Positions 1 through 6,762 of a stretch of 6,869 nucleotides of DNA are shown here, piece after piece (within the stretch, counting starts at the first letter, position 1; every line of letters starts with the position of its first letter). A program made the translations under genes and the position numbers. Under the pieces are notes generated by a model that saw only the letters and a list, made by a program, of their open reading frames with translations, was not told the DNA's origin and did no database searches. The stretch is from CAYWGR01 sp964458015 (GTDB lineage: Bacteria > Planctomycetota > Planctomycetia > Pirellulales > Thermoguttaceae), in the NCBI GenBank assembly GCA_964458015.1, contig CAYWGR010000235.1:1-6869 (forward strand). Reading direction: 5' to 3'.

Positions 1-893
1 TTGGGATTCTGATTTCCTTGTTGCTGCCGGCGGTTCAGGCGGCGCGTGAAGCGGCGCGTCGGATGCAATGCTCGAACAACCTCAAGCAGATTGGTTTGGC
101 CCTGCATAATTACAGCACCCAAAACGCCGAGTGTTTCCCTTGCGGCGCGGTTCCGCCTAACCAGCAAGGCGTGGCGGGCTATCGCCATGCCTTGTTCAGT
201 TATCTGCTCCCCTTCCTTGAACAGGAATCTGTTTTCAACACGTTTGACTTGACGGGCGCCACAAGAACCACAAAACAAGAACCGCAACGGAATACGGTCA
301 TTAACTGTTATGTATGCCCAAGCTATGTGGGGCCTGCCGTGATCACGGGCCAGCCGACAAATATGGATTGGAAGAACGGCGCGGTCACCACCTATCAAGG
401 CGTCGGCGGACGTCTTTACAACAAAAACGGGACTGCTTATCCGATTCAAACTATTCCTTCTAGTTGTGGATATGGCGATTTGCCCAAGAATGGGATATTC
501 GGTTTTGGTATTGTGCGAAAGCTTGCCAATATCACCGACGGGCTGAGCAACACGCTGGCAATGGGCGAATTCGTCCAGAAAGACGAACTTGCCACAAGTA
601 GCTTCAGTGACTGGCCGGGCAATGTGCGCGGTTGGATTCTCGGCAGCGATACCACATGCGGATGCTATGATTTCAAGGTGCTTGTTTGGCCGATCAACGC
701 CAAAGTGGATCGGACCGGCAATGCGCCCAACGTGGGTTACAATCACTTGCCTATGGGTAGTCATCATCCAGGCGGCGCCAATTTTCTGTTGGGTGATGCC
801 GGTGTGCATTTCCTCAATGATTCGATCAGCTTGGAAATCTATCAGTCGCTCGGGACATGCAACGGAGGCGAAATTGAAACGCAGCTTCCCTAG
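1..893 (+). CDS. DUF1559 domain protein (prepilin-like, H-X9-DG family), 5' end cut off by the window
   Basis: About 296 residues are visible, reading in frame from base 3 to the TAG at 891-893. The frame is open to the window edge and begins GILISLLLPAVQAAREAARR, which in this family directly follows the GFTLVELLVVIAI prepilin-type segment. The true start therefore lies upstream, and the TTG at 18 is not a credible start. Family hallmarks in order are the hydrophobic helix end with AAREAARRMQCSNNLKQIGLALHNY (about 24-115), a CPS motif (about 319-327), ITDGLSNTLAMGE (about 532-570), and the C-terminal HHPGGANFLLGDAGVHF segment (about 762-812). The last corresponds to the H-X9-DG motif but reads D-A-G. 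DUF1559 proteins are abundant planctomycete proteins with a type IV pilin/pseudopilin-like N-terminus, presumably exported or envelope-associated; their exact role is not established. The 3' end overlaps the lipoprotein gene by 20 bases. Confidence 0.93.
   Translation, partial: GILISLLLPAVQAAREAARRMQCSNNLKQIGLALHNYSTQNAECFPCGAVPPNQQGVAGYRHALFSYLLPFLEQESVFNTFDLTGATRTTKQEPQRNTVINCYVCPSYVGPAVITGQPTNMDWKNGAVTTYQGVGGRLYNKNGTAYPIQTIPSSCGYGDLPKNGIFGFGIVRKLANITDGLSNTLAMGEFVQKDELATSSFSDWPGNVRGWILGSDTTCGCYDFKVLVWPINAKVDRTGNAPNVGYNHLPMGSHHPGGANFLLGDAGVHFLNDSISLEIYQSLGTCNGGEIETQLP
864..868 (+). promoter_or_regulatory. Shine-Dalgarno GGAGG for the overlapping lipoprotein gene
   Basis: GGAGG sits 5 bases before the TTG at 874, inside the end of the DUF1559 coding sequence. 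It decides the start of the next gene, because no ATG in that frame lies at a suitable place before the signal peptide. Confidence 0.75.
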
Positions 894-1320
894 ACACCGT
901 CGATGGATAGTTCTCGCGGCCGTATGGCTGATCGCGTGTCAATTCATGTTGGGTTGCGGCAGCCGTCGGCCTCCGATGATTCCCGTTCAAGGGAAGGTGA
1001 CCCAACGGGGAAAGCCATTGACGTTTGGCGCTGTGATCGTTCAGCCAGATGTTGGACCGCCCGCTATTGGAACCATCCAACCGGATGGCAGTTTCCGACT
1101 GGCGACCGAGGGGCGGGAGGGTGTTGTTGTCGGAAAACACAAAGTTGCCATCACCTGTTATGATACGGAAGCTCCGGGACACGCTCCAGATCCCAAGGGC
1201 CGATTGGGCAAACTATTGATTCCTTCCAAATACATTCACACGCAAACCAGCGGGTTAGTGGTTGATGTAAAACCAGACGCAAGCATCATTGAGATTAGTT
1301 TCGATGTTTCGAAGGATTAA
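874..1320 (+). CDS. Small lipoprotein with carboxypeptidase-regulatory-like (transthyretin-like) domain
   Basis: 148 residues from a TTG start chosen for the GGAGG five bases upstream and because it puts a basic n-region (MKRSFPRHRR) directly before a hydrophobic segment (residues 11-27) ending in the lipobox-like MLGC. Cys28 is the likely lipidation site. The mature part begins VQGKVTQRGKPLTFGAVIVQP (residues 38-58), then GTIQPDGSFRLAT (66-78) and VVGKHKVAI (85-93). This is the usual beta-sandwich pattern of planctomycete lipoproteins with a carboxypeptidase-regulatory-like fold; a TSGL beta-strand follows near the C-terminus. The reading frame remains open far upstream (back to an ATG at 589), but that part is a shadow of DUF1559. 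The 20-base overlap with DUF1559 suggests translational coupling. Proteins of this type are commonly encoded next to DUF1559 genes. Role unknown; a periplasmic or outer-envelope accessory is inferred. Confidence 0.88.
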   Translation: MKRSFPRHRRWIVLAAVWLIACQFMLGCGSRRPPMIPVQGKVTQRGKPLTFGAVIVQPDVGPPAIGTIQPDGSFRLATEGREGVVVGKHKVAITCYDTEAPGHAPDPKGRLGKLLIPSKYIHTQTSGLVVDVKPDASIIEISFDVSKD

Positions 1321-1381
1321 TATCCGCCAGCGGAATTCCCGGGGCGCAGTAATGTCTTGTGCTCAAGTTGGATAAGCTCGT

Positions 1382-1493
1382 AGTATAGCTGTTACTGGTA
1401 CGGCGGCTTGACAGAAGGGCCGACGTTCCGTCGGCCGCTAAACGGTAGTGCAATCCGCGCACATTCCTGGAGCTGTTAGCTCCCGGCTATACT
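1382..1493. repeat. Palindromic intergenic element: terminal inverted repeat enclosing two hairpins
   Basis: AGTATAGC at 1382-1389 is the exact inverse of GCTATACT at 1486-1493, and the arms extend to 10 pairs with one G-T pair. Between them lie a perfect 8-bp stem with a three-base loop (GGCCGACG / CGTCGGCC, 1418-1436) and a second stem (GGAGC / GCTCC, 1469-1483). The second stem can extend outward by two more pairs that compete with the outer arm. No T-run follows either hairpin, so an intrinsic terminator is unlikely. It could be a REP/MITE-like repeat or a structured RNA; the sequence alone does not decide. Confidence 0.5.
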
Positions 1494-1561
1494 GTTGTGT
1501 TTTTGCGGTCTGCTGATAAACCGCCATGATCTTTTACTGCACCCAGAATTCCCCCCACCCT

Positions 1562-1596
1562 GGACAAAATGTCCGTTATCCGCGAAGATAGCGGAT
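1562..1596. promoter_or_regulatory. Two adjacent inverted repeats just upstream of the HTH-EIIA start (possible operator)
   Basis: GGACA-AAA-TGTCC (1562-1574) is followed at once by ATCCGC-GAAGATA-GCGGAT (1578-1596), which ends one base before the ATG at 1598. No convincing Shine-Dalgarno is present in this interval. A dyad of this size next to a gene encoding a DNA-binding protein suggests autoregulation, or a hairpin controlling translation start. This is inference from position only. Confidence 0.3.
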
Positions 1597-1597
1597 T

Positions 1598-2308
1598 ATG
1601 CCGTATAGTGATTTTGACGTTCATTCTCTGGCCCGGTATCTGCATTTGGCCCCCCAGCAAGTGGCGAAATTGGCCGAACGGGGGAAATTGCCGGGCAGGA
1701 AAGTCGGGGGTGAGTGGAAATTCTCGAAACCGGATATCCATCACTGGTTCGAGAATCGCATCGGGTTGTCGGACGAGTTGGAGCTGATCGAAGTCGAGGC
1801 GGTGTTGCAGCGGTCGTCACCGGTTGAAGATGAGCAGGAGGTTTGCATCGCGGAAATTCTGCCGCGCGAGGCGATTGCCGTGCCGCTTTTGGCTCGCACG
1901 CGCAATTCGGTCATTGATTCGATGGTCGAACTAGCTTCGCAGACCGGCTGGCTCTGGGATGTGAAAGAGATGGCCGTGGCGGTTAAAGCCCGCGAAGACA
2001 TGCACACGACGGCGTTGGAAAACGGCGTTGCGTTGTTGCACCCTCGGCGTCCGATGGCAAAAATCCTTGGTCAGCCGTTTTTGGCGCTCGGCTGCACAAG
2101 CTCGGGCATTCCATTTGGTAGCGATGCTCCTCTGACCGACGTTTTCTTTTTGATCTGTTCGATGGAGGATCGAGGGCATTTGCGCGTGTTGGCCCGGTTG
2201 AGCCGCATCTTGACGGCGCCAGGATTTTTGGATGCCCTGCGCCAAGCGACGTCGGCCGACGAGGTGCATCGGTTGATCGAGGAGACGGAAGCCAGGCTGG
2301 GGGAGTAG
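1598..2308 (+). CDS. Helix-turn-helix (excisionase/MerR-type) fused to PTS EIIA (PtsN/fructose-type) domain
   Basis: 236 residues. Residues 9-52 read as the small HTH_17/excisionase fold: Y14-L-x-L at the first helix, V22-x-x-L25 in the second, then GKLPGRKVGGEWKF (29-42) and I47-x-x-W50, the wing and final helix. A linker of about 30 residues leads to an EIIA type-2 domain (about 84-232). It contains KAREDMHTTALENGVALLHPR (130-150), in which His148 aligns with the phosphorylated histidine of PtsN/EIIA-Fru, and the later SSGIPFG, VFFLICSMEDRGHLRVLARLSRIL and DEVHRLIEETE segments. In the usual family the histidine is preceded by Pro (IPH); here the order is L-L-H-P. The predicted role is a cytoplasmic DNA-binding regulator whose activity responds to phosphoryl transfer from HPr; no sugar permease genes lie nearby. 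ATG 1598 has no clear ribosome site. The stop codon abuts the 153-bp repeat. Confidence 0.85.
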   Translation: MPYSDFDVHSLARYLHLAPQQVAKLAERGKLPGRKVGGEWKFSKPDIHHWFENRIGLSDELELIEVEAVLQRSSPVEDEQEVCIAEILPREAIAVPLLARTRNSVIDSMVELASQTGWLWDVKEMAVAVKAREDMHTTALENGVALLHPRRPMAKILGQPFLALGCTSSGIPFGSDAPLTDVFFLICSMEDRGHLRVLARLSRILTAPGFLDALRQATSADEVHRLIEETEARLGE

Positions 2309-2435
2309 GGATTTGGGATTTGGAGGTTGGGGATTTCGGGATTGGGAGTCCGGTTTCCTCTGCTGGGAGAGTGGTAGGGTAAGGATGCGTTAGGTTTGCC
2401 AGCCGTTTTTTGCTGCCAGCCGCCCTCACCACCAG

Positions 2436-2461
2436 CCCCTCTCCCGCAAGCGGGCGAGGGG
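2436..2461. repeat. REP-like GC hairpin, copy 1
   Basis: CCCCTC (2436-2441) pairs with GAGGGG (2456-2461), and CCCGC (2443-2447) with GCGGG (2450-2454), separated by one T/C mismatch and a very small AA loop. It lies at the end of the first 153-bp unit. Palindromes of this CCCTCTCCCGC type are widespread extragenic repeats in several phyla. There is no T-run, so it is not a standard terminator, although it could stabilise the 3' end of the upstream mRNA. Confidence 0.7.
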
Positions 2462-2588
2462 AGATTTGGGATTTGGAGATTGGGGATTTCGGGATTGGGA
2501 GTCCGGTTTCCTCTGCTGGGAGAGTGGTAGGGTAAGGATGCGTTAGGTTTGCCAGCCGTTTTTTGCTGCCAGCCGCCCTCACCCCCAG

Positions 2589-2614
2589 CCCCTCTCCCGC
2601 AAGCGGGCGAGGGG
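2589..2614. repeat. REP-like GC hairpin, copy 2
   Basis: Exact duplicate, at +153, of the hairpin in the first unit (CCCCTC...GAGGGG with inner CCCGC/GCGGG). It closes the second unit just before the remnant and the heptamer array. Confidence 0.7.
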
Positions 2615-2630
2615 AGATTGGGGATTTCGA

Positions 2631-2671
2631 CCACTAGCCACTAACCACTAACCACTAGCCGCTAACCGCTT

Positions 2672-2672
<1 letters not shown>
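2631..2672 (+). repeat. Heptamer array (6 units, CCACTAG/CCACTAA/CCGCTAA type) ending in a start codon
   Basis: Six contiguous 7-mers: CCACTAG, CCACTAA, CCACTAA, CCACTAG, CCGCTAA, CCGCTTA. The last A of the array (2672) is the A of the ATG that opens the receiver-like gene, so the whole ribosome-binding region is repeat sequence with no Shine-Dalgarno. The array is the inverse of the CTAGTGG array after the same gene. Confidence 0.85.
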
Positions 2673-3544
<872 letters not shown>

Positions 3545-3559
3545 ATGGGAAGAATAACT

Positions 3560-3595
3560 AAATCCCGAAATCCCAAATCTCCAAATCCCAAATCT
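3560..3595 (-). repeat. AAATCCC-type repeat between the convergent genes, inverse of the upstream GGGATTT stretch
   Basis: The stretch consists of AAATCCC, GAAATCCC, AAATCT, CCAAATCCC and AAATCT. Its reverse complement matches the left end of the 153-bp units (GATTTGGGATTTGGAGA, 2463-2479, and the GGGATTTCGGGATT that follows). It runs directly into the stop codon of the minus-strand PIN-TRAM gene. No T-run hairpin terminator is visible between the two convergent genes. Confidence 0.82.
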
Positions 3596-4608
3596 TAGGC
3601 TTTTCCGTTCTCGTATTTGCCGAAGACCATGCGGCCGGCGCTGGTTTGGAGCACGCTGGTGACGGTGACGGGAATGGTTTGGTTGATATGCTCGCGGCCG
3701 CCCTCGATGACGACCATTGTGCCGTCTTCAAGATAGCCGACGCCTTGTCCCTGCTCTTCGCCCGCTTTGACGACGCGAACGTCGATTTTCTCGCCCGGCA
3801 GGAAGACGGGCTTCATGGCGTTGGCCAGATCGTTGAGATTGACGACCATGACGCCTTGCAACCGGGCTACTTTGTTCAGGTTGTAATCGTTCGTGACGAG
3901 CTTGCCTTGGAGCAGCTTGGTGAGCGCGACCAATTTGAGATCGACGGTGAGGCCAGCCAACTCGGGCGGATCGTGTTCGTAGATCACCAACTCGACGTCA
4001 TGGTTGGAGCGGAGGCGGTTCATGATATCGAGACCGCGACGGCCGCGTCCGCGACGCAGGCGGTCGGAACTGTCGGCGATGCCCTGTAGTTCGGCGAGCA
4101 CGAATTTTGGCATTACGAGTTGTCCGTCCAAGACGTGGGTTTCAACCACGTCGGCGATGCGGCCGTCGATCACGACGCTGGTATCAAGGATACAAGGCTT
4201 GGCGCCTTTTGTTTCTTTGACGAACTCGACATAAGGAATGATGAATCTAAAATCGTCTTTGGTTTGCATCAACAAGCTGATGCAGGTATAGCAAATCACC
4301 ATGCCGGTTATAAACTGAATCGGATCGCGGTATTTGTCGATGGGCAACGAAAGCAGGGCATATCCCGCGGCATTCGTCATCAAAAGGCCGACCACCATAC
4401 CGAAAAATACCGAGGTGATGGTCGCCAATTGTTTTTTCCGAATCGCCACATCGAGCGCGATGACGCCGAGGGCGGTGAAAATAGCGCCCCCGAACAACGC
4501 CCAGGCTTTCCAGGCGGGATCCTCGGGTGTAAAGCTAGTTCTGGTGAACGATACGCCGAGGCCGATCGCCACGAGAACCAATACGCAACGTAAGATAGTT
4601 AGTGCCAT
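3595..4608 (-). CDS. Membrane-anchored PIN-TRAM domain protein (YacL family)
   Basis: 337 residues from the ATG at 4608. The frame extends 18 bases further to a TTG at 4626, but that codon is embedded in the GGAGG ribosome site, so the ATG is preferred. Four hydrophobic segments (about 3-21, 36-54, 62-88, 97-116) form the N-terminal membrane part, as in Bacillus YacL. The PIN nuclease-like domain (about 138-260) starts CILDTSVVIDGR and has the acidic set Asp142, Glu173 (FVLAELQ), Asp223 (TVDLKLVAL) and Asp241 (VTNDYNLNKVA). A basic SDRLRRGRGRRGLD stretch follows the Glu. The C-terminal TRAM domain (about 267-332) reads FLPGEKIDVRVVKAGEEQGQGVGYLEDGTMVVIEGG and ends in VTVTSVLQTSAGRMVFGK; TRAM domains bind RNA. 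A membrane-tethered ribonuclease or RNA-binding role is inferred from the family; the substrate is unknown. It is convergent with the receiver-like gene and divergent from the mutase. Confidence 0.93.
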   Translation of the reverse strand: MALTILRCVLVLVAIGLGVSFTRTSFTPEDPAWKAWALFGGAIFTALGVIALDVAIRKKQLATITSVFFGMVVGLLMTNAAGYALLSLPIDKYRDPIQFITGMVICYTCISLLMQTKDDFRFIIPYVEFVKETKGAKPCILDTSVVIDGRIADVVETHVLDGQLVMPKFVLAELQGIADSSDRLRRGRGRRGLDIMNRLRSNHDVELVIYEHDPPELAGLTVDLKLVALTKLLQGKLVTNDYNLNKVARLQGVMVVNLNDLANAMKPVFLPGEKIDVRVVKAGEEQGQGVGYLEDGTMVVIEGGREHINQTIPVTVTSVLQTSAGRMVFGKYENGKA

Positions 4609-4619
4609 GTAAGAATATA

Positions 4620-4624
4620 CCTCC
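4620..4624 (-). promoter_or_regulatory. Shine-Dalgarno GGAGG for the PIN-TRAM gene
   Basis: GGAGG on the minus strand ends 11 bases before the ATG at 4608. The spacing is slightly long, but this is the only good ribosome site nearby, and it overlaps the TTG at 4626, which rules out that longer start. Confidence 0.65.
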
Positions 4625-4639
4625 AAATACGGTTGCCCG

Positions 4640-4668
4640 TCTAAAATGGCGCATACTTTTTCGGTAAA
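4640..4668 (-). promoter_or_regulatory. Possible sigma70-type promoter for the PIN-TRAM gene
   Basis: On the minus strand TTTACC (4668-4663) and TTTAGA (4645-4640) are 17 bases apart, matching 4 of 6 and 3 of 6 of the consensus. They would place transcription start near 4633, giving a leader of about 25 bases that includes the GGAGG site. The match is modest and planctomycete promoters are poorly defined. Confidence 0.25.
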
Positions 4669-4807
4669 GTAGTACGGAGTCGCTTAGTAGAAACCTAGGA
4701 TACCCCCCATCATTCTTGGATGTTTTTGAAAAAACCATACCAATGTAGGATTTGAGGATAATAGTAAGAGAAGCCCCCCCTTTATTCTTGAAGCAATTCT
4801 CGGCACA
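4669..4807. other. Upstream region of the phosphohexomutase gene
   Basis: An AT-rich stretch with two C-tracts (4703-4708 and 4774-4780). TTGAAA at 4726-4731 and GATAAT at 4757-4762 resemble promoter hexamers but are 25 bases apart, so they do not form a normal pair. No Shine-Dalgarno precedes ATG 4808 or the alternative ATG 4817. Confidence 0.3.
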
Positions 4808-6643
4808 ATGACGCCCATGAACACAACATTAACACAATTGGATGCGGCCGCTGCCGCGAAAAAATTATCGCCGTCAGCCGTGGAAAATATTCGCGTATGG
4901 CTAACGCAGCCTTATTTGCGCGAGTATGCCCCCCAGGTGGCCGGGCTTCTGGCCGAGGAAAAATGGTCGGAGTTGGAAGACGCCTTTTGGACGACGATCC
5001 CGTTTGGCACCGGCGGGCGTCGGGGTCGGATGTATCCTGTCGGTTGTAACGCCATTAACGACCGCACCATCGGCGAGAGCGCGCAAGGATTGGCCGACTA
5101 TGTGAAGAAGCAGGTCGAGGCCGACCGGCAGCGCGATCCGCAGCGGCGTCTTTCATGCGCGATTGCCTACGACACGCGGCATCGGTCTCGCCATTTTGCC
5201 GAGCTTTGCAGCGAGATCATGGCGGCGGCTGGCTTCACCGTTTATTTTCTGGATGGTTTCCGCAGCACGCCCGAGCTTTCTTTCGCGGTGCGTTATAAGA
5301 ATTGCGATTGTGGCATCATGATTACGGCCAGCCATAATCCTCCGGCCGACAATGCCGTGAAGGTTTATGGTCCGAGCGGCGGTCAGTATGTTCCGCCGCA
5401 CGATGCGGATTCGATTGCCGCGATGCAATCGGTCACAGGGATCAAGCGGACGCCGTTTGCCGAGGCCATGGCCGCCGGGCAAGTGATTTATTGCCAAGAA
5501 GAAGTCGATGCGGCGTTTATCAAGGCCGTGCTGGCGCAAAGCATTCCCGGTCCTCGCAATCTGAAAATTTTATATTCCCCGCTGCATGGCGTCGGTGCGT
5601 CGGCTGTTTATCCCGTGTTGGACGAGGCCGGTTTCCGCGAGGTTGAAATTTTTGCACCTCATGCCGAGCCCAACGGCGATTTCCCCAATGTGCCCAAACA
5701 TGTCGCTAATCCGGAAAATGCCGCCGTGTTCGATGCGATGATCGAACATGCAAAGCAGTCGGGCGCCGAGTTGATTTTGGCCACCGACCCCGACAGCGAC
5801 CGCCTAGGTTGCGCCGAGCAAAAAACACTCGATCCCCAGTCGCCTTGGGTCACGCTGACGGGCAACCAACTCGGCTCGCTTCTGGCCGATTTTCTGCTGG
5901 CTTCGCATCAAACGGCCGGAACAATTACGCCGAAAAGCTATGTGGTGAAAACGCTTGTTACGACCGAGCTGATCCGCCGCATCGCCGACCATTACGGTGT
6001 AACCACGGCCGGGAATTTGCATGTGGGTTTCAAGTGGATCGGCGGCGAGATGGATATCCGTGGGCCCAAGGATTTCCTTTTCGGCGCGGAAGAATCTTAC
6101 GGATTTTTGATCGGCGATCATGTTCGCGACAAAGACGCGGCCGTGGCTTCGCTGTTGACGGCCGAAATGGCGGCTCGGCTTAAAGTCGAGGGCAAAACGC
6201 TCTACGGGCGGCTTAACGAGCTTTTCCTGGAATACGGTTGCTACACCGAGGGGCAAGTCAATGTCCAGATGCCCGGCGAAAAAGGCATGGACGACATGCG
6301 AGCGTTGATGGCCAAGCTTCGCACGGATCCGCCCAAGCAACTTGGCGGCATGAATGTTGCCCAAGCGCGTGATTATCTCAACCGCACGATGAAGAAGGCG
6401 TCGGTCGCCGGTTTCACCACCGAACCGCTCGATGCTCCTTCGGGCGATCTCGTGATTCTCGATTTCACCGAGGCGGGCAACTATATCGCAGTTCGCCCGT
6501 CGGGCACGGAACCGAAAGTGAAGATCTATCTGTTTGCCTACGATCCGCCTACGGCCATTACGGATCTTGAAGCGACGAAAGCGGCTCAGGCTGAACGGCT
6601 TAAAGCCATCGCGGCCGATTTTCGTGCTTTTTCGGGCACGTAG
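4808..6643 (+). CDS. Phospho-sugar mutase (PGM2-like phosphoglucomutase/phosphomannomutase)
   Basis: 611 residues, the normal size for the PGM2-like branch of alpha-D-phosphohexomutases, which interconvert hexose 1- and 6-phosphates through a phosphoserine enzyme in the cytoplasm. All four active-site loops are present. The catalytic loop is ITASHNPPADNAVKVY with Ser175, the magnesium loop is DPDSDRLG with Asp327, Asp329 and Asp331, the sugar-recognition loop is GAEESYG (426-432), and the phosphate-binding loop is RPSGTEPKVKIY (563-574). The N-terminus has FGTGGRRGRMYPVGCNAIND (66-85), where family members carry FGTAGLRG/MGxGxNRMN, so this segment is slightly diverged. A residue variant in the metal loop (Ser330 for the common Ala) is conservative. 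Substrate (glucose, mannose or ribose/deoxyribose phosphates) cannot be told from sequence. The first ATG at 4808 is chosen; ATG 4817 is equally possible because neither has a Shine-Dalgarno. It is probably a single-gene transcript. Confidence 0.95.
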   Translation: MTPMNTTLTQLDAAAAAKKLSPSAVENIRVWLTQPYLREYAPQVAGLLAEEKWSELEDAFWTTIPFGTGGRRGRMYPVGCNAINDRTIGESAQGLADYVKKQVEADRQRDPQRRLSCAIAYDTRHRSRHFAELCSEIMAAAGFTVYFLDGFRSTPELSFAVRYKNCDCGIMITASHNPPADNAVKVYGPSGGQYVPPHDADSIAAMQSVTGIKRTPFAEAMAAGQVIYCQEEVDAAFIKAVLAQSIPGPRNLKILYSPLHGVGASAVYPVLDEAGFREVEIFAPHAEPNGDFPNVPKHVANPENAAVFDAMIEHAKQSGAELILATDPDSDRLGCAEQKTLDPQSPWVTLTGNQLGSLLADFLLASHQTAGTITPKSYVVKTLVTTELIRRIADHYGVTTAGNLHVGFKWIGGEMDIRGPKDFLFGAEESYGFLIGDHVRDKDAAVASLLTAEMAARLKVEGKTLYGRLNELFLEYGCYTEGQVNVQMPGEKGMDDMRALMAKLRTDPPKQLGGMNVAQARDYLNRTMKKASVAGFTTEPLDAPSGDLVILDFTEAGNYIAVRPSGTEPKVKIYLFAYDPPTAITDLEATKAAQAERLKAIAADFRAFSGT

Positions 6644-6679
6644 ACTTTTGGGCAGTCATGGTTTTGGGCGGTTGCAGGA

Positions 6680-6762
6680 ACGAATGTGACATGGGTTATC
6701 CATGCACACGTTGTAGAACCGATTTCAAACACAGCGGGCAAGCCCGCTCGCTTCACATTCGT
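6680..6762. repeat. 83-bp palindromic element with 10-bp terminal inverted repeats and internal hairpins
   Basis: ACGAATGTGA (6680-6689) and TCACATTCGT (6753-6762) are perfect inverse copies. Inside are ATGG-GTTAT-CCAT (6691-6703) and a perfect 7-bp stem AGCGGGC-AA-GCCCGCT (6733-6748). No T-run follows, and no target-site duplication is evident in the flanks. It may act as 3'-end structure for the mutase mRNA, or be a REP/MITE-like repeat or a structured RNA. Confidence 0.55.

Larger units (their letters stand above)
2310..2629. repeat. 153-bp direct repeat: two tandem copies plus a short third remnant
   Basis: Copy 1 (2310-2462) and copy 2 (2463-2615) align without gaps at an offset of 153. 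I see only two differences: G2326 versus A2479, and A2431 versus C2584. A 17-base piece of the unit's left end recurs at 2613-2629, where the internal GATTTGGGATTT part is skipped. Each unit consists of a GGGATTT-type heptamer stretch, a unique middle, a CAGCCGCCCTCACC segment and a long GC hairpin. Near identity of the copies indicates a recent duplication or ongoing homogenisation. The block contains no credible gene; minus-strand frames crossing it are repetitive and overlap the real HTH-EIIA gene. Confidence 0.9.

Noticed and set aside
589..873. Upstream extension of the lipoprotein frame to ATG 589
   Set aside because: It lies wholly inside the DUF1559 coding sequence, and would bury the signal peptide and lipobox in the middle of the protein.
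1418..1436. Intrinsic terminator after the lipoprotein gene
   Set aside because: The stem is strong, but it lies about 100 bases downstream of the stop and is followed by GCTAAACGG rather than a T-run.
1505..1524. GCGGT...ACCGC inverted repeat
   Set aside because: Only five pairs with a ten-base loop, not distinguishable from chance in GC-rich sequence.
1983..2634. Long minus-strand frames of 187 and 199 codons across the 153-bp repeats
   Set aside because: They translate the repeats into duplicated Pro/Gly/Arg-rich peptide (PSPACGRGAGGEGG twice), overlap the well-supported HTH-EIIA gene, and have no domain or ribosome site. Peptides of this kind are familiar artefacts of extragenic palindromes.
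3646..4593. Plus-strand frames opposite the PIN-TRAM gene
   Set aside because: They are antisense shadows; the minus-strand frame has full PIN and TRAM motifs and a ribosome site.
4726..4762. TTGAAA/GATAAT promoter for the mutase gene
   Set aside because: The hexamers are 25 bases apart, too far for a sigma70-type promoter; noted only in the description of the region.
5804..6364. Minus-strand 186-codon frame inside the mutase gene
   Set aside because: The plus-strand frame carries all catalytic loops; the antisense translation shows no domain and arises from GC-rich codon bias.
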